Origin: Streptomyces sp. NRRL F-2580
Lineage (GTDB): Bacteria > Actinomycetota > Actinomycetes > Streptomycetales > Streptomycetaceae
Length of the DNA stretch: 50,162 nt
Assembly (NCBI RefSeq): GCF_000720115.1
Contig: NZ_JOIR01000044.1
Location: 1-50,162 of the forward strand
Reading direction: 5' to 3'
Part shown: positions 41,105 to 48,243 of the stretch, piece by piece
Position numbering within the stretch: position 1 is the stretch's first letter
Layout: the number at the start of each line of letters is the position of its first letter
Position numbers and translations under genes: made by a program
Notes under the pieces: generated by a model
What the model saw: the letters and a program-made list of their open reading frames with translations, nothing else
Database searches by the model: none
Told to the model about the DNA's origin: nothing

Positions 41105-42515
41105 CCCCGCCGCCTTCACCGACGCCGCCTCGGCCGACGCCGCCTTCGACCTCGCCGTCGTCGGCGCCGGGCCGGCCGGGCTCGCCGCGGCCGTCACCGC
41201 CGCCGGGCTCGGCCTGCGGGTCGCCGTGCTCGACGCGGGGGACCGCCCCGGCGGGCAGTACTACCGTCACCCCGCCCCGGGCCTCGGCGCTGCCCGCCCC
41301 GAGGCCCTGCACCACGGCTGGGCCGACTTCGCCCGTCGCGAAGCCGCCCTGCGCGTCCACGAGTCGGCGGGCCGGATCACGTACCTCCCGGCCCACCACG
41401 TCTGGGCCGTGGTCCCGGACGGCGGCGGCTGGACACAGCACGCCGTCGCCGGTCCCGAGGAGGCCGCCGCCGCCCTGCGCGCCCGGGCCGTGCTCCTCGC
41501 CACCGGGTCGTACGAGCGGCAACTGCCCTTCCCCGGCTGGACCCTGCCCGGCGTGGTCGGGGCCGGCGGGGCCCAGGCCATGCTCAAGAGCGGGCTCGTC
41601 CTGCCCGGCAGGCGGGTCGTCGTCGCCGGGAGCGGTCCGCTGCTGCTCGCCGTCGCCGGCTCGCTCGCGGCCGCCGGGGCCCGGGTGCCGGCCGTGGTCG
41701 AAGCCGCGGCGTACACCGCGTACGCCGGCCACCTCCCCGCCCTGCTCCGCAACCCCGGCAAGCTCGCCGAAGCCGCCACGTACGGCAGCGCCCTCGTGCG
41801 CCGCCGCATCCGCCTCCTCACCCGGCACGCCGTGACCGAAGCCCACGGCACCGACCGGGTCGAGGCCGTCACCGTGGCCCGGCTCGACAGGGACTGGCGG
41901 CCGCTGCCGGGTACCGCCCGCCGGATCCCCTGCGACGCCCTCGCCGTCGGGCACGGGCTCGTCCCGCAGCTGGAGCTGGCGACCGGCCTTGGCTGCGCCA
42001 CCCGCCGGACCGCCGACGGCACCGTCGCGTTGGCGCTGGACGCCCAGCAGCGGACCTCCGTCCCCGGGATCTGGTCCGCGGGGGAGACCGGCGGCATCGG
42101 CGGCGCCCAACTGGCCCTCGTCGAGGGGGAGATCGCCGCCCACGCGATCGCAGGCCGGCCCGCGCCCGCCGCCCTCACCGGCCGCCGCGCCCGCCTGCGC
42201 GGCTTCGCCGAGGCCATGGGCGCCGCCCACCGGCCCGGCGACGGCTGGACCGGCTGGCTCCGCGACGACGCCGTCGTGTGCCGCTGCGAGGAGGTTCCGG
42301 CCGGCCGGATCCGCGAGGCCGTCGCCGATCTGGGCGCCCGGGACGCCCGTACGGTCAAACTCCTCACCCGCTCCGGAATGGGCTGGTGCCAGGGCCGCAT
42401 GTGCGGACCTGCCGTCGCCGCCCTCGCCGGCGGCGAGCCCGGGCCCGACCGGCGGCCCCTGTCCTGCCCGGTCCCGCTGCGCCACCTCGCGCAACTGCCC
42501 CCGGCGGACGACTGA
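41085..42515 (+). CDS. D-hydroxyproline dehydrogenase, large FAD/[2Fe-2S] subunit
   Basis: Protein of 476 aa. FAD motif LAVVGAGPAGLAAAVTAAGL, ATGSYERQLPFPGWTLPGVV, second dinucleotide site RVVVAGSGPLLLAVAGSLAA, and SVPGIWSAGETGGIGGAQLA. The C-terminal BFD-like [2Fe-2S] domain has CRCEEVPAGRIREAV and GWCQGRMCGPA, giving four cysteines in a CxC...Cx4C pattern. It matches HcnB/alpha subunits of heteromeric D-hydroxyproline and proline dehydrogenases, passing electrons on to a carrier. GTG 41085 overlaps the small-subunit gene by 20 bp and has GGAGGG upstream. Confidence 0.87.
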   Translation: MPTSPSDPAAFTDAASADAAFDLAVVGAGPAGLAAAVTAAGLGLRVAVLDAGDRPGGQYYRHPAPGLGAARPEALHHGWADFARREAALRVHESAGRITYLPAHHVWAVVPDGGGWTQHAVAGPEEAAAALRARAVLLATGSYERQLPFPGWTLPGVVGAGGAQAMLKSGLVLPGRRVVVAGSGPLLLAVAGSLAAAGARVPAVVEAAAYTAYAGHLPALLRNPGKLAEAATYGSALVRRRIRLLTRHAVTEAHGTDRVEAVTVARLDRDWRPLPGTARRIPCDALAVGHGLVPQLELATGLGCATRRTADGTVALALDAQQRTSVPGIWSAGETGGIGGAQLALVEGEIAAHAIAGRPAPAALTGRRARLRGFAEAMGAAHRPGDGWTGWLRDDAVVCRCEEVPAGRIREAVADLGARDARTVKLLTRSGMGWCQGRMCGPAVAALAGGEPGPDRRPLSCPVPLRHLAQLPPADD

Positions 42516-42532
42516 TCGGGCGGCCCGGCCTC

Positions 42533-42574
42533 TTGTGGCCGCTCCACACCCACTAGTAAAATGTCACACATCAC
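42533..42574 (+). promoter_or_regulatory. Promoter and operator of the deaminase gene (site D)
   Basis: TTGTGG (42533-42538), 18 bp, TAAAAT (42557-42562) is a good promoter within the operon. GTCACACATCAC (42563-42574) follows directly, over the expected transcription start, and resembles the other GntR-type sites. GGGAG at 42579-42583 then serves ATG 42591. Confidence 0.6.
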
Positions 42575-42590
42575 TCTAGGGAGCTCTCTC

Positions 42591-43523
42591 ATGACCGACG
42601 CGCACACCCCCGCGCCCACCACCGGTACGGACACCCGCACCCGCCCCTGGCACGGCATCATGGTCGCCACCGCCCTCCCCCTGCGCGAGGACCTCACCGT
42701 CGACTACGACGCCTACGCCGAACACGTGGCCTGGCTGATCGCCAACGGCTGCGACGGCGTGGTCCCCAACGGCTCCCTCGGGGAGTACCAGACCCTCACC
42801 GACGAGGAGCGCGCGCGGGTCGTGCGCACCGCCGTCGAAGCCGCCGGCGACGGCGCCCGCGTGATGCCCGGCGTCGCCGCGTACGGCAGTGCCGAGGCCC
42901 GCCGCTGGGCCGAGCAGGCCGCCGAGGCCGGCGCCGGCTCCGTACTCCTCCTGCCGCCCAACGCCTTCCGGGCCGACGAGGAGACCGTACGCGCCCACTA
43001 CGCCGAGGTCGCCCGCGCCGGGCTGCCCGTCGTCGCGTACAACAACCCGTACGACACCAAGGTGGACCTGACCCCGGCCCTCCTCGCCCGGCTGCACACC
43101 GACGGCTCCATCGTCGCCGTCAAGGAGTTCAGCGGGGACGTGCGCCGCGCCTACGAGATCGCCGAACTCGCCCCCGGCCTCGACCTGCTCATCGGCGCCG
43201 ACGACGTCCTGCTCGAACTCGCCCTCGCGGGCGCCGTCGGCTGGATCGCCGGCTACCCCAACGCGCTCCCCAACTCCTGCGCCACCCTCTACCGGGCCGC
43301 CGTCGCCGGGGACCTCACCACCGCCCTGCCGCTCTACAAGTCCCTGCACTCCCTGCTGCGCTGGGACTCCAAGACCGAGTTCGTCCAGGCCATCAAGCTC
43401 TCCATGGACCTGGCCGGGCGCCCCGGCGGCGCCACCCGTCCGCCCCGCTTCCCGCTCACCGGCGACACCGAGGCGGCCGTCCGCGCCGCCACCGAGAAGG
43501 CCCTCGCCGAGGGCCTCAACTAA
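42591..43523 (+). CDS. DapA-family pyrroline-4-hydroxy-2-carboxylate deaminase (probable)
   Basis: TIM-barrel aldolase/lyase of 310 aa. Schiff-base Lys178 in VAVKEFSGD and Tyr150 in VAYNNPYD are present, along with NGSLGEYQTLTDEERARVV and PGVAAYGSAEARRWAEQAA. In hydroxyproline catabolism a DapA-family enzyme removes ammonia and water from pyrroline-4-hydroxy-2-carboxylate to give 2-oxoglutarate semialdehyde. The position between the dehydrogenase and the epimerase supports that over lysine biosynthesis. ATG 42591 is preferred to ATG 42561, which lies inside the operator and has no ribosome site. Confidence 0.82.
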   Translation: MTDAHTPAPTTGTDTRTRPWHGIMVATALPLREDLTVDYDAYAEHVAWLIANGCDGVVPNGSLGEYQTLTDEERARVVRTAVEAAGDGARVMPGVAAYGSAEARRWAEQAAEAGAGSVLLLPPNAFRADEETVRAHYAEVARAGLPVVAYNNPYDTKVDLTPALLARLHTDGSIVAVKEFSGDVRRAYEIAELAPGLDLLIGADDVLLELALAGAVGWIAGYPNALPNSCATLYRAAVAGDLTTALPLYKSLHSLLRWDSKTEFVQAIKLSMDLAGRPGGATRPPRFPLTGDTEAAVRAATEKALAEGLN

Positions 43524-43543
43524 CCGACTGGAGGGGACGCCAG

Positions 43544-44548
43544 ATGCGTACGCGCCACGTCTACCACGCGGTGGACTCGCACACCGAGGGCATGCCGACC
43601 CGGGTGATCACCGGGGGAGTCGGGGTGATCCCCGGTGCCACCATGGCCGAGAAGCGGCTCCACTTCATCGAGCACACGGACCACGTCCGCACCCTGCTCA
43701 TGTACGAGCCGCGCGGGCACTCCGCGATGAGCGGCGCCATCCTGCAGCCCCCCACCCGCCCCGACGCCGACTTCGGCGTCCTCTACATCGAGGTGTCCGG
43801 CCTGCTCCCCATGTGCGGGCACGGCACCATCGGTGTCGCCACCGTCCTCGTCGAGACCGGCATGGTGCCCGTCGTCGAGCCGGTCACCACGGTCCGGCTC
43901 GACACCCCGGCCGGACTGGTGAGCGTCGACGTCCGCGTCGAGGACGGTGCGGCCACCGCCGTCACCCTCACCAACGTCCCCTCCTTCAGCGTCGGCCTCG
44001 ACCTCAAGGCCGAGGTCGCCGGCTTCGGCACGGTCACCTACGACCTGGCCTACGGCGGCAACTTCTACGCCTTCGTCGAACTCGACGCCCTCGGCCTCCC
44101 CTTCGACCGCGCCCGCAAGGACGACCTGCTCGCCGCCGGACTCGCGGTCATGGACGCGATCAACGCGGGCGACGACCGGCCCGTCCACCCCGAGAACCCC
44201 TCCATCGCCGGGGTCAAGCACGTCTACCTCGCCGCCCCCGGCTCCGACGCCCGCCGCTCCCGGCACGCCATGGCCATCCACCCGGGCTGGTTCGACCGCT
44301 CGCCCTGCGGTACGGGCACCAGCGCGCGGATGGCCCAGCTGCACGCCCGCGGCCTCCTGGAGCTCGGCGCGGACTTCGTCAACGAGTCCTTCATCGGCAC
44401 CGAGTTCACCGGGCGGCTGGTCGCGCGGACCACCGTCGGCGGACTCCCGGCCGTGGTCCCCACGGTCACCGGCCGGGCCTGGATCACCGGCACCGCCCAG
44501 TACTTCCTCGATCCGGCCGACCCCTTCCCCGGAGGCTTCCTCCTGTGA
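43544..44548 (+). CDS. 4-hydroxyproline 2-epimerase / proline racemase family
   Basis: Cofactor-independent epimerase of 334 aa. The two catalytic cysteines are C91 in MCGHGTIG and C255 in DRSPCGTGTSAR, the pair found in proline racemase and 4-hydroxyproline epimerase. HAVDSHTEGMPTRVITGGVG and EPRGHSAMSGAIL are family marks. It would convert trans-4-hydroxy-L-proline to the cis-4-D form, the substrate of the upstream dehydrogenase. ATG 43544 has GGAGGGG. It overlaps the next paralogue by GTGA. Context favours hydroxyproline over proline. Confidence 0.87.
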   Translation: MRTRHVYHAVDSHTEGMPTRVITGGVGVIPGATMAEKRLHFIEHTDHVRTLLMYEPRGHSAMSGAILQPPTRPDADFGVLYIEVSGLLPMCGHGTIGVATVLVETGMVPVVEPVTTVRLDTPAGLVSVDVRVEDGAATAVTLTNVPSFSVGLDLKAEVAGFGTVTYDLAYGGNFYAFVELDALGLPFDRARKDDLLAAGLAVMDAINAGDDRPVHPENPSIAGVKHVYLAAPGSDARRSRHAMAIHPGWFDRSPCGTGTSARMAQLHARGLLELGADFVNESFIGTEFTGRLVARTTVGGLPAVVPTVTGRAWITGTAQYFLDPADPFPGGFLL

Positions 44549-45561
44549 TCACCGTCCGAACGGTGGACTACCACACCGCCGGCGAGCCGTTCCGGATCGT
44601 CGACTGCGGCGCGCAGGGCCCGGCGGTGCCCGGTGATACCGTCGCCGAGCGCTGTGCCACCGCCATCGGCCCGGGTGGCTCGGGGACCGCCCCGCGCCGG
44701 GGCGCGCTCGACGACGTACGGCGCCTGCTCGTGCAGGAGCCGCGCGGACACGCCGGGATGTACGGGGGGTTCGTGGTCCCGGCCGACGACGACGGGGCCC
44801 ACTTCGGCGTGCTGTTCTGGCACAAGGACGGCTACTCCACCGCGTGCGGCCACGGCACCATGGCCCTCGGCGCCTGGGCCGTGGACACCGGCCGGGTCGC
44901 CGCCCCGGACGACGGCGACGCCCAGGTGCGCATCGACGTACCGTCCGGGCGGGTCACCGCGACCGTGCACCGGGACGGCGGCCGCACCACCGGGGTCACC
45001 TTCCGCAACGTGCCGGCCCGGGTGGGCGCCCGCAAGGTCCCCGTCGCCACCACCCTCGGCCTCGCCGAGGTGGACATCGCGCACGCCGGGGCCTGCTACG
45101 CCTCCGTCCGCGCCCGCGACCTCGGCCTGGACGTCTCCCGGTCCTCCCTGCCCGCCCTGGTGCGGGCCGGCCGGGAGATCCGGGCCGCGCTCGCCACGCA
45201 CCCCGCCACCTGGCACCCCGACGGCCCGCTGCTGTCCGGGGTGTACGGGGTGATCCTCCACGAGGAGCTCCCGGACACTCCGTTCGGGCCGCACCAGCGC
45301 AACGTCACCGTGTTCGCGGACGGCCAGATCGACCGCTCGCCCTGCGGCTCCGGCACCTCGACGCGGCTCGCCCTGCTCGCGGAGGACGGGCGGCTCGGCC
45401 CCGGCGAGGACCTGCTGCACGAGTCGGTCACCGGCACGATGTTCACCGGACGGATGCTGGACGGCGGGGTCACCGAGGTCACCGGCACCGCCTACCGCAC
45501 CGGCGAACACTCCTTCGTGCTCGACCCGCACGACGCGCTGGGGACGGGATTCCCGTGGTGA
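44545..45561 (+). CDS. Second proline-racemase-superfamily enzyme, possibly trans-3-hydroxy-L-proline dehydratase
   Basis: Paralogue of 338 aa with RTVDYHTAGEPFRIVDCGA, EPRGHAGMYGGFVVPA, C101 in TACGHGTMALGAW and C267 in DRSPCGSGTSTRLALL. The DYHTAGEPFRIV start recalls 3-hydroxyproline dehydratases, and the next gene encodes a reductase that would take the product pyrroline-2-carboxylate to proline. However, well-studied dehydratases have Thr at the second site, whereas Cys/Cys is kept here, so epimerase or racemase activity is equally possible. It starts with GTG overlapping the epimerase stop and ends overlapping the reductase. Confidence 0.75.
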   Translation: MITVRTVDYHTAGEPFRIVDCGAQGPAVPGDTVAERCATAIGPGGSGTAPRRGALDDVRRLLVQEPRGHAGMYGGFVVPADDDGAHFGVLFWHKDGYSTACGHGTMALGAWAVDTGRVAAPDDGDAQVRIDVPSGRVTATVHRDGGRTTGVTFRNVPARVGARKVPVATTLGLAEVDIAHAGACYASVRARDLGLDVSRSSLPALVRAGREIRAALATHPATWHPDGPLLSGVYGVILHEELPDTPFGPHQRNVTVFADGQIDRSPCGSGTSTRLALLAEDGRLGPGEDLLHESVTGTMFTGRMLDGGVTEVTGTAYRTGEHSFVLDPHDALGTGFPW

Positions 45562-46586
45562 GGCGGTCCGATGTGGGGAGGTCCGCCGGGCCGGCCCCGG
45601 CCGCGTCGGCCGCCGCGGCGCCGGCCACGGCCCCGGCGGGTCCGGTTGCGGGCGGGCTCCCGCAGTTGGGCGCCGACGCCATGGCCGAGCTCCTGACCCC
45701 GGCGGCGGCGGCGGATGCCCTGGCGGAGGTCCTTCGGGCCGGGCTGGATCCCGAGAACTGTCCGCAGCGTACGGCGCTCGCCGTACCCGGCGGCGAACTG
45801 CTGCTGATGCCGGCCGCGTCCGGCTCGTACGCCGGGGTGAAGATCGCCGGGGTGGCGCCCGGCAACCCGGCCCGCGGGCTGCCCCGGATCACCGGCTCCT
45901 ACCTGCTGCTGGACGGGCCCACCCTGCGCCCGCTGGCCCTGCTCGACGGAGCCGCCCTGACCACCCTGCGCACGCCGGCCGTCTCCGCCCTCGCGCTGCG
46001 CCACCTGGCCCCGGCCGGCCGCCCGCTGCGGCTGGTGCTCTTCGGCTCCGGACCCCAGGCCTATGGGCACCTCGAAGCGGCGCTCTCGGTCCGGGAGTTG
46101 GCCGAGGTGGTGGTGGTCGCCCGCGACCCGGCGGGCGGGGAGCGGCTCGCCGCGCACGCCCGCGGCCTGGGACTGCCCGCCCGGACCGGTACCCCGAAGG
46201 CGGTGGCCGACGCGGATCTGGTGATCTGCTGCACCACCGCCCGGGAACCGCTCTTCGACGGGCGCCTCGTCGGCCCGGGCGCCACCGTCGTCGCCGTGGG
46301 CTCGCACGAGCCGACCGCCCGGGAGACGGACACGGCCCTCGTGCGACGCGCGGCCGTGTACGTGGAATCCCGCGCGGCGGCCCTGCGGGAGGCCGGTGAC
46401 CTGCTGGTCCCGGAGGCGGAGGGGGCGATCGGGCCCGGCCACATCACCGGCACCCTCGCCGACCTGGTCGCGGGGCGGATGCCGGCGGGCGGAGCGCAGA
46501 GTTGTCCACAGCTCTTCAAGAGTGTGGGCATGGCCTGGGAAGATCTCGCCGTGGCGGTCGCGCTGTGGGAGGCCGCCGGAGTGTGA
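45558..46586 (+). CDS. Ornithine cyclodeaminase/mu-crystallin family reductase (pyrroline-2-carboxylate reductase?)
   Basis: Protein of 342 aa. After an Ala/Pro-rich leader of about 35 residues come LLMPAASGSYAGVKIAGVAP (substrate lysine), ALLDGAALTTLRTPAVSALA, the Rossmann motif RLVLFGSGPQAYGHLEAAL, ADADLVICCTTAREPLFDG, and the C-terminal LFKSVGMAWEDLAVAVALWE. In 3-hydroxyproline catabolism this family reduces pyrroline-2-carboxylate to L-proline with NAD(P)H. The GTGA overlap with the previous gene makes joint action likely. Ornithine cyclodeaminase activity is the alternative. A start further in, near ATG 45681, would remove the leader. Confidence 0.78.
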   Translation: MRRSDVGRSAGPAPAASAAAAPATAPAGPVAGGLPQLGADAMAELLTPAAAADALAEVLRAGLDPENCPQRTALAVPGGELLLMPAASGSYAGVKIAGVAPGNPARGLPRITGSYLLLDGPTLRPLALLDGAALTTLRTPAVSALALRHLAPAGRPLRLVLFGSGPQAYGHLEAALSVRELAEVVVVARDPAGGERLAAHARGLGLPARTGTPKAVADADLVICCTTAREPLFDGRLVGPGATVVAVGSHEPTARETDTALVRRAAVYVESRAAALREAGDLLVPEAEGAIGPGHITGTLADLVAGRMPAGGAQSCPQLFKSVGMAWEDLAVAVALWEAAGV

Positions 46587-46596
46587 GCAGCGCAAC

Positions 46597-46608
46597 GTGA
46601 CATTGTAC
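46597..46608 (+). promoter_or_regulatory. GntR-type site upstream of the regulator gene (site E)
   Basis: GTGACATTGTAC lies 48 bp before the GntR start codon. It shares GTGACAT and a terminal TAC with site C. Autoregulation is likely. Confidence 0.55.
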
Positions 46609-46656
46609 GCTGTTCCTCTGCGCGTCGGTGGTGTCGGGGGTCTCGGAGGAAATGCA

Positions 46657-47367
46657 ATGGGTGACCTGAAGCAGCACAGTCTCATCAAGGCCCAGGAACG
46701 GCTCCGCGACCAGGTAGGCCACGCACTGCGAGCCGCCCTGATAGCGGGTGAGCTGCGCCCCGGCAGCGTCTACTCGGCTCCCGGCCTCGCGACCGAACTC
46801 GGAGTCTCGGCCACCCCGGTGCGCGAGGCGATGCTCGACCTGGCCCGGGAGGGACTGGTCGAGCCGGTCCGCAACAAGGGTTTCCGGATCACCGAGGTCA
46901 GCGAGCGCGACCTGGACCAGTTCACCGAACTGCGCACGATGATCGAGGTGCCGACCATCGGCCGGATCACGAAGATCGCCACGACGGAGCAGCTGGAGGC
47001 GCTGCGGCCGATCGCGGAGGAGATCGTCACCAGCGCGCGCGAGCACAACCTCATCGGTTACCTGGAGGCGGACCGCCGCTTCCACCTCACGCTGCTCGGG
47101 CTCGCGGGCAACGACCGGCTCGTCGAGACCGTCGGCGACCTGCGCAAGCGGTCCCGCCTGTACGGGCTGACCGGCCTGGACGAGGCCGGCAAGCTCGTCT
47201 CCTCGGCGGAGGAGCACATCGAGCTGCTCGACCTGATGATCAGCGGCGACGCCGCGGCGGCCGAGGCCTGCATGGTCCGCCACCTCGGCCACGTCCGCTC
47301 GCTCTGGGCCCAGGGCCGCGACGAACCGGTCGGCCGCACCCCGGGCGGCCTCGGCTCCGGCCTCTAG
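46657..47367 (+). CDS. GntR/FCD family transcriptional regulator of the collagen/hydroxyproline genes
   Basis: Regulator of 236 aa. The winged helix spans residues about 15-80: LRDQVGHALRAALIAGELRP, ATELGVSATPVREAMLDLAR and VEPVRNKGFRITEVS. The all-helical FCD effector domain follows, with metal/ligand residues in the EADRRFHLTLLGLAGNDRLV and EEHIELLDLMISGD segments. ATG 46657 has GGAGG at 46645-46649. A site resembling those of the structural genes lies upstream. FCD regulators usually repress and release DNA on binding a small acid; hydroxyproline or a pyrroline derivative is the likely ligand. Confidence 0.88.
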   Translation: MGDLKQHSLIKAQERLRDQVGHALRAALIAGELRPGSVYSAPGLATELGVSATPVREAMLDLAREGLVEPVRNKGFRITEVSERDLDQFTELRTMIEVPTIGRITKIATTEQLEALRPIAEEIVTSAREHNLIGYLEADRRFHLTLLGLAGNDRLVETVGDLRKRSRLYGLTGLDEAGKLVSSAEEHIELLDLMISGDAAAAEACMVRHLGHVRSLWAQGRDEPVGRTPGGLGSGL

Positions 47368-47369
47368 AC

Positions 47370-47386
47370 CCGGCGGCAGCCGCCGG
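47370..47386 (+). terminator. Hairpin after the GntR gene
   Basis: CCGGCGGC (47370-47377) pairs with GCCGCCGG (47379-47386); a realistic fold has a 6-bp stem and 5-nt loop. It starts 2 bp after the stop and only 21 bp before the HAD gene. Confidence 0.5.
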
Positions 47387-47407
47387 TCCACCGCCTATCC
47401 TGTGGGG

Positions 47408-48058
47408 ATGATCAAGCCGGTAGAGCTCGTGATATTCGACTGCGACGGTGTCCTGGTCGACAGTGAACGCCTCGCGGTACGCCTCCAGGTGGAGCTCGGG
47501 GCGGAGTTGGGCTGGCCGCTGACCGCGGACGAGGTGGTCGAGCGCTTCATCGGCCGCTCCAAGGAGTCGATCGTCGAGCAGCTCGCCGAGCGGCTCGGCG
47601 TGCAGACGGCCGCGCTCTGGTGGAAGCGGCTCATCGAGCGGCACCGGGACGCGGTGGACCTCGGGCTGGACCCGGTGGAGGGGCTGCCCGAGGCGCTCGC
47701 CGCCATCACCCTGCCGACCTGCGTCGCGTCCAGCGGCTCGCACGAGAAGATGCGGCACACCCTGGGGCGCACCGGTCTGTACGGCCACTTCGAGGGCCGT
47801 ATCTTCAGTGCGAGCGAGGTCTCCCGGGGCAAGCCCGCCCCGGACCTCTTCCTGCATGCCGCCCGCACGATGGGCTTCGACCCGCAGGTGTGCGCGGTGG
47901 TCGAGGACAGCGGGCCCGGCGTCCGGGCGGCCAGGGCGGCCGGGATGCGCGCGTTCGGCTACTCCGGCGGCCCGACGCCCGCCGGGCGGCTCGAAGGCCC
48001 CGGCACGATCGTCTTCGACGACATGCGCAAGCTTCCGGAACTGCTCGCCGCGATCTGA
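47408..48058 (+). CDS. HAD-superfamily phosphatase (phosphoglycolate/phosphoglucomutase-like)
   Basis: Protein of 216 aa. Motif I is IFDCDGVLVDSE, motif II is TCVASSGSH, the lysine of motif III is in SRGKPAPDLFLHA and motif IV is CAVVEDSGPGVRAARAAGM. The helical cap between residues 15 and 85 gives the beta-phosphoglucomutase/phosphoglycolate subclass. The substrate is unknown. ATG 47408 is used; GTG 47402 is possible. It separates the regulator from the transporter; no role in hydroxyproline use is evident. Confidence 0.87.
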   Translation: MIKPVELVIFDCDGVLVDSERLAVRLQVELGAELGWPLTADEVVERFIGRSKESIVEQLAERLGVQTAALWWKRLIERHRDAVDLGLDPVEGLPEALAAITLPTCVASSGSHEKMRHTLGRTGLYGHFEGRIFSASEVSRGKPAPDLFLHAARTMGFDPQVCAVVEDSGPGVRAARAAGMRAFGYSGGPTPAGRLEGPGTIVFDDMRKLPELLAAI

Positions 48059-48171
48059 CACCCGGCCCCGTCCCCCGGGTCGCGTCCGAGCCTGCCTCCC
48101 CACACCGAGCCTCCCAACACCGCACCGGGCAGAGGGATTTGGACACGGCTGAATAACGGGCCGCTCAACCC

Positions 48172-48203
48172 CTTGTCAGTACAATTTCACATTACTATGT
48201 TAC
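48172..48203 (+). promoter_or_regulatory. Peptide transporter promoter with GntR-type operator (copy B)
   Basis: TTGTCA (48173-48178), 17 bp, TATGTT (48196-48201), with the same CACATTAC-TATGTTAC tandem half-sites. The block equals 36952-36983 except for A in place of G at 48181. Further downstream both copies also share TCACACC. The transporter gene starts 40 bp after the block. Confidence 0.8.
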
Positions 48204-48243
48204 CGGTCACACCCTAGAGCGCGGCCCTTCACTGGAGTGACCC

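Noticed and set aside
42591..43523. Annotation as dapA (4-hydroxy-tetrahydrodipicolinate synthase of lysine synthesis)
   Set aside because: The family fold is shared, but the gene is embedded in the hydroxyproline operon with its operator. A deaminase role fits better.
43544..45561. Either racemase-like gene as diaminopimelate epimerase
   Set aside because: The MCGHGT and DRSPCGTGTS motifs belong to the proline racemase group. DapF has different sequences around its cysteines.
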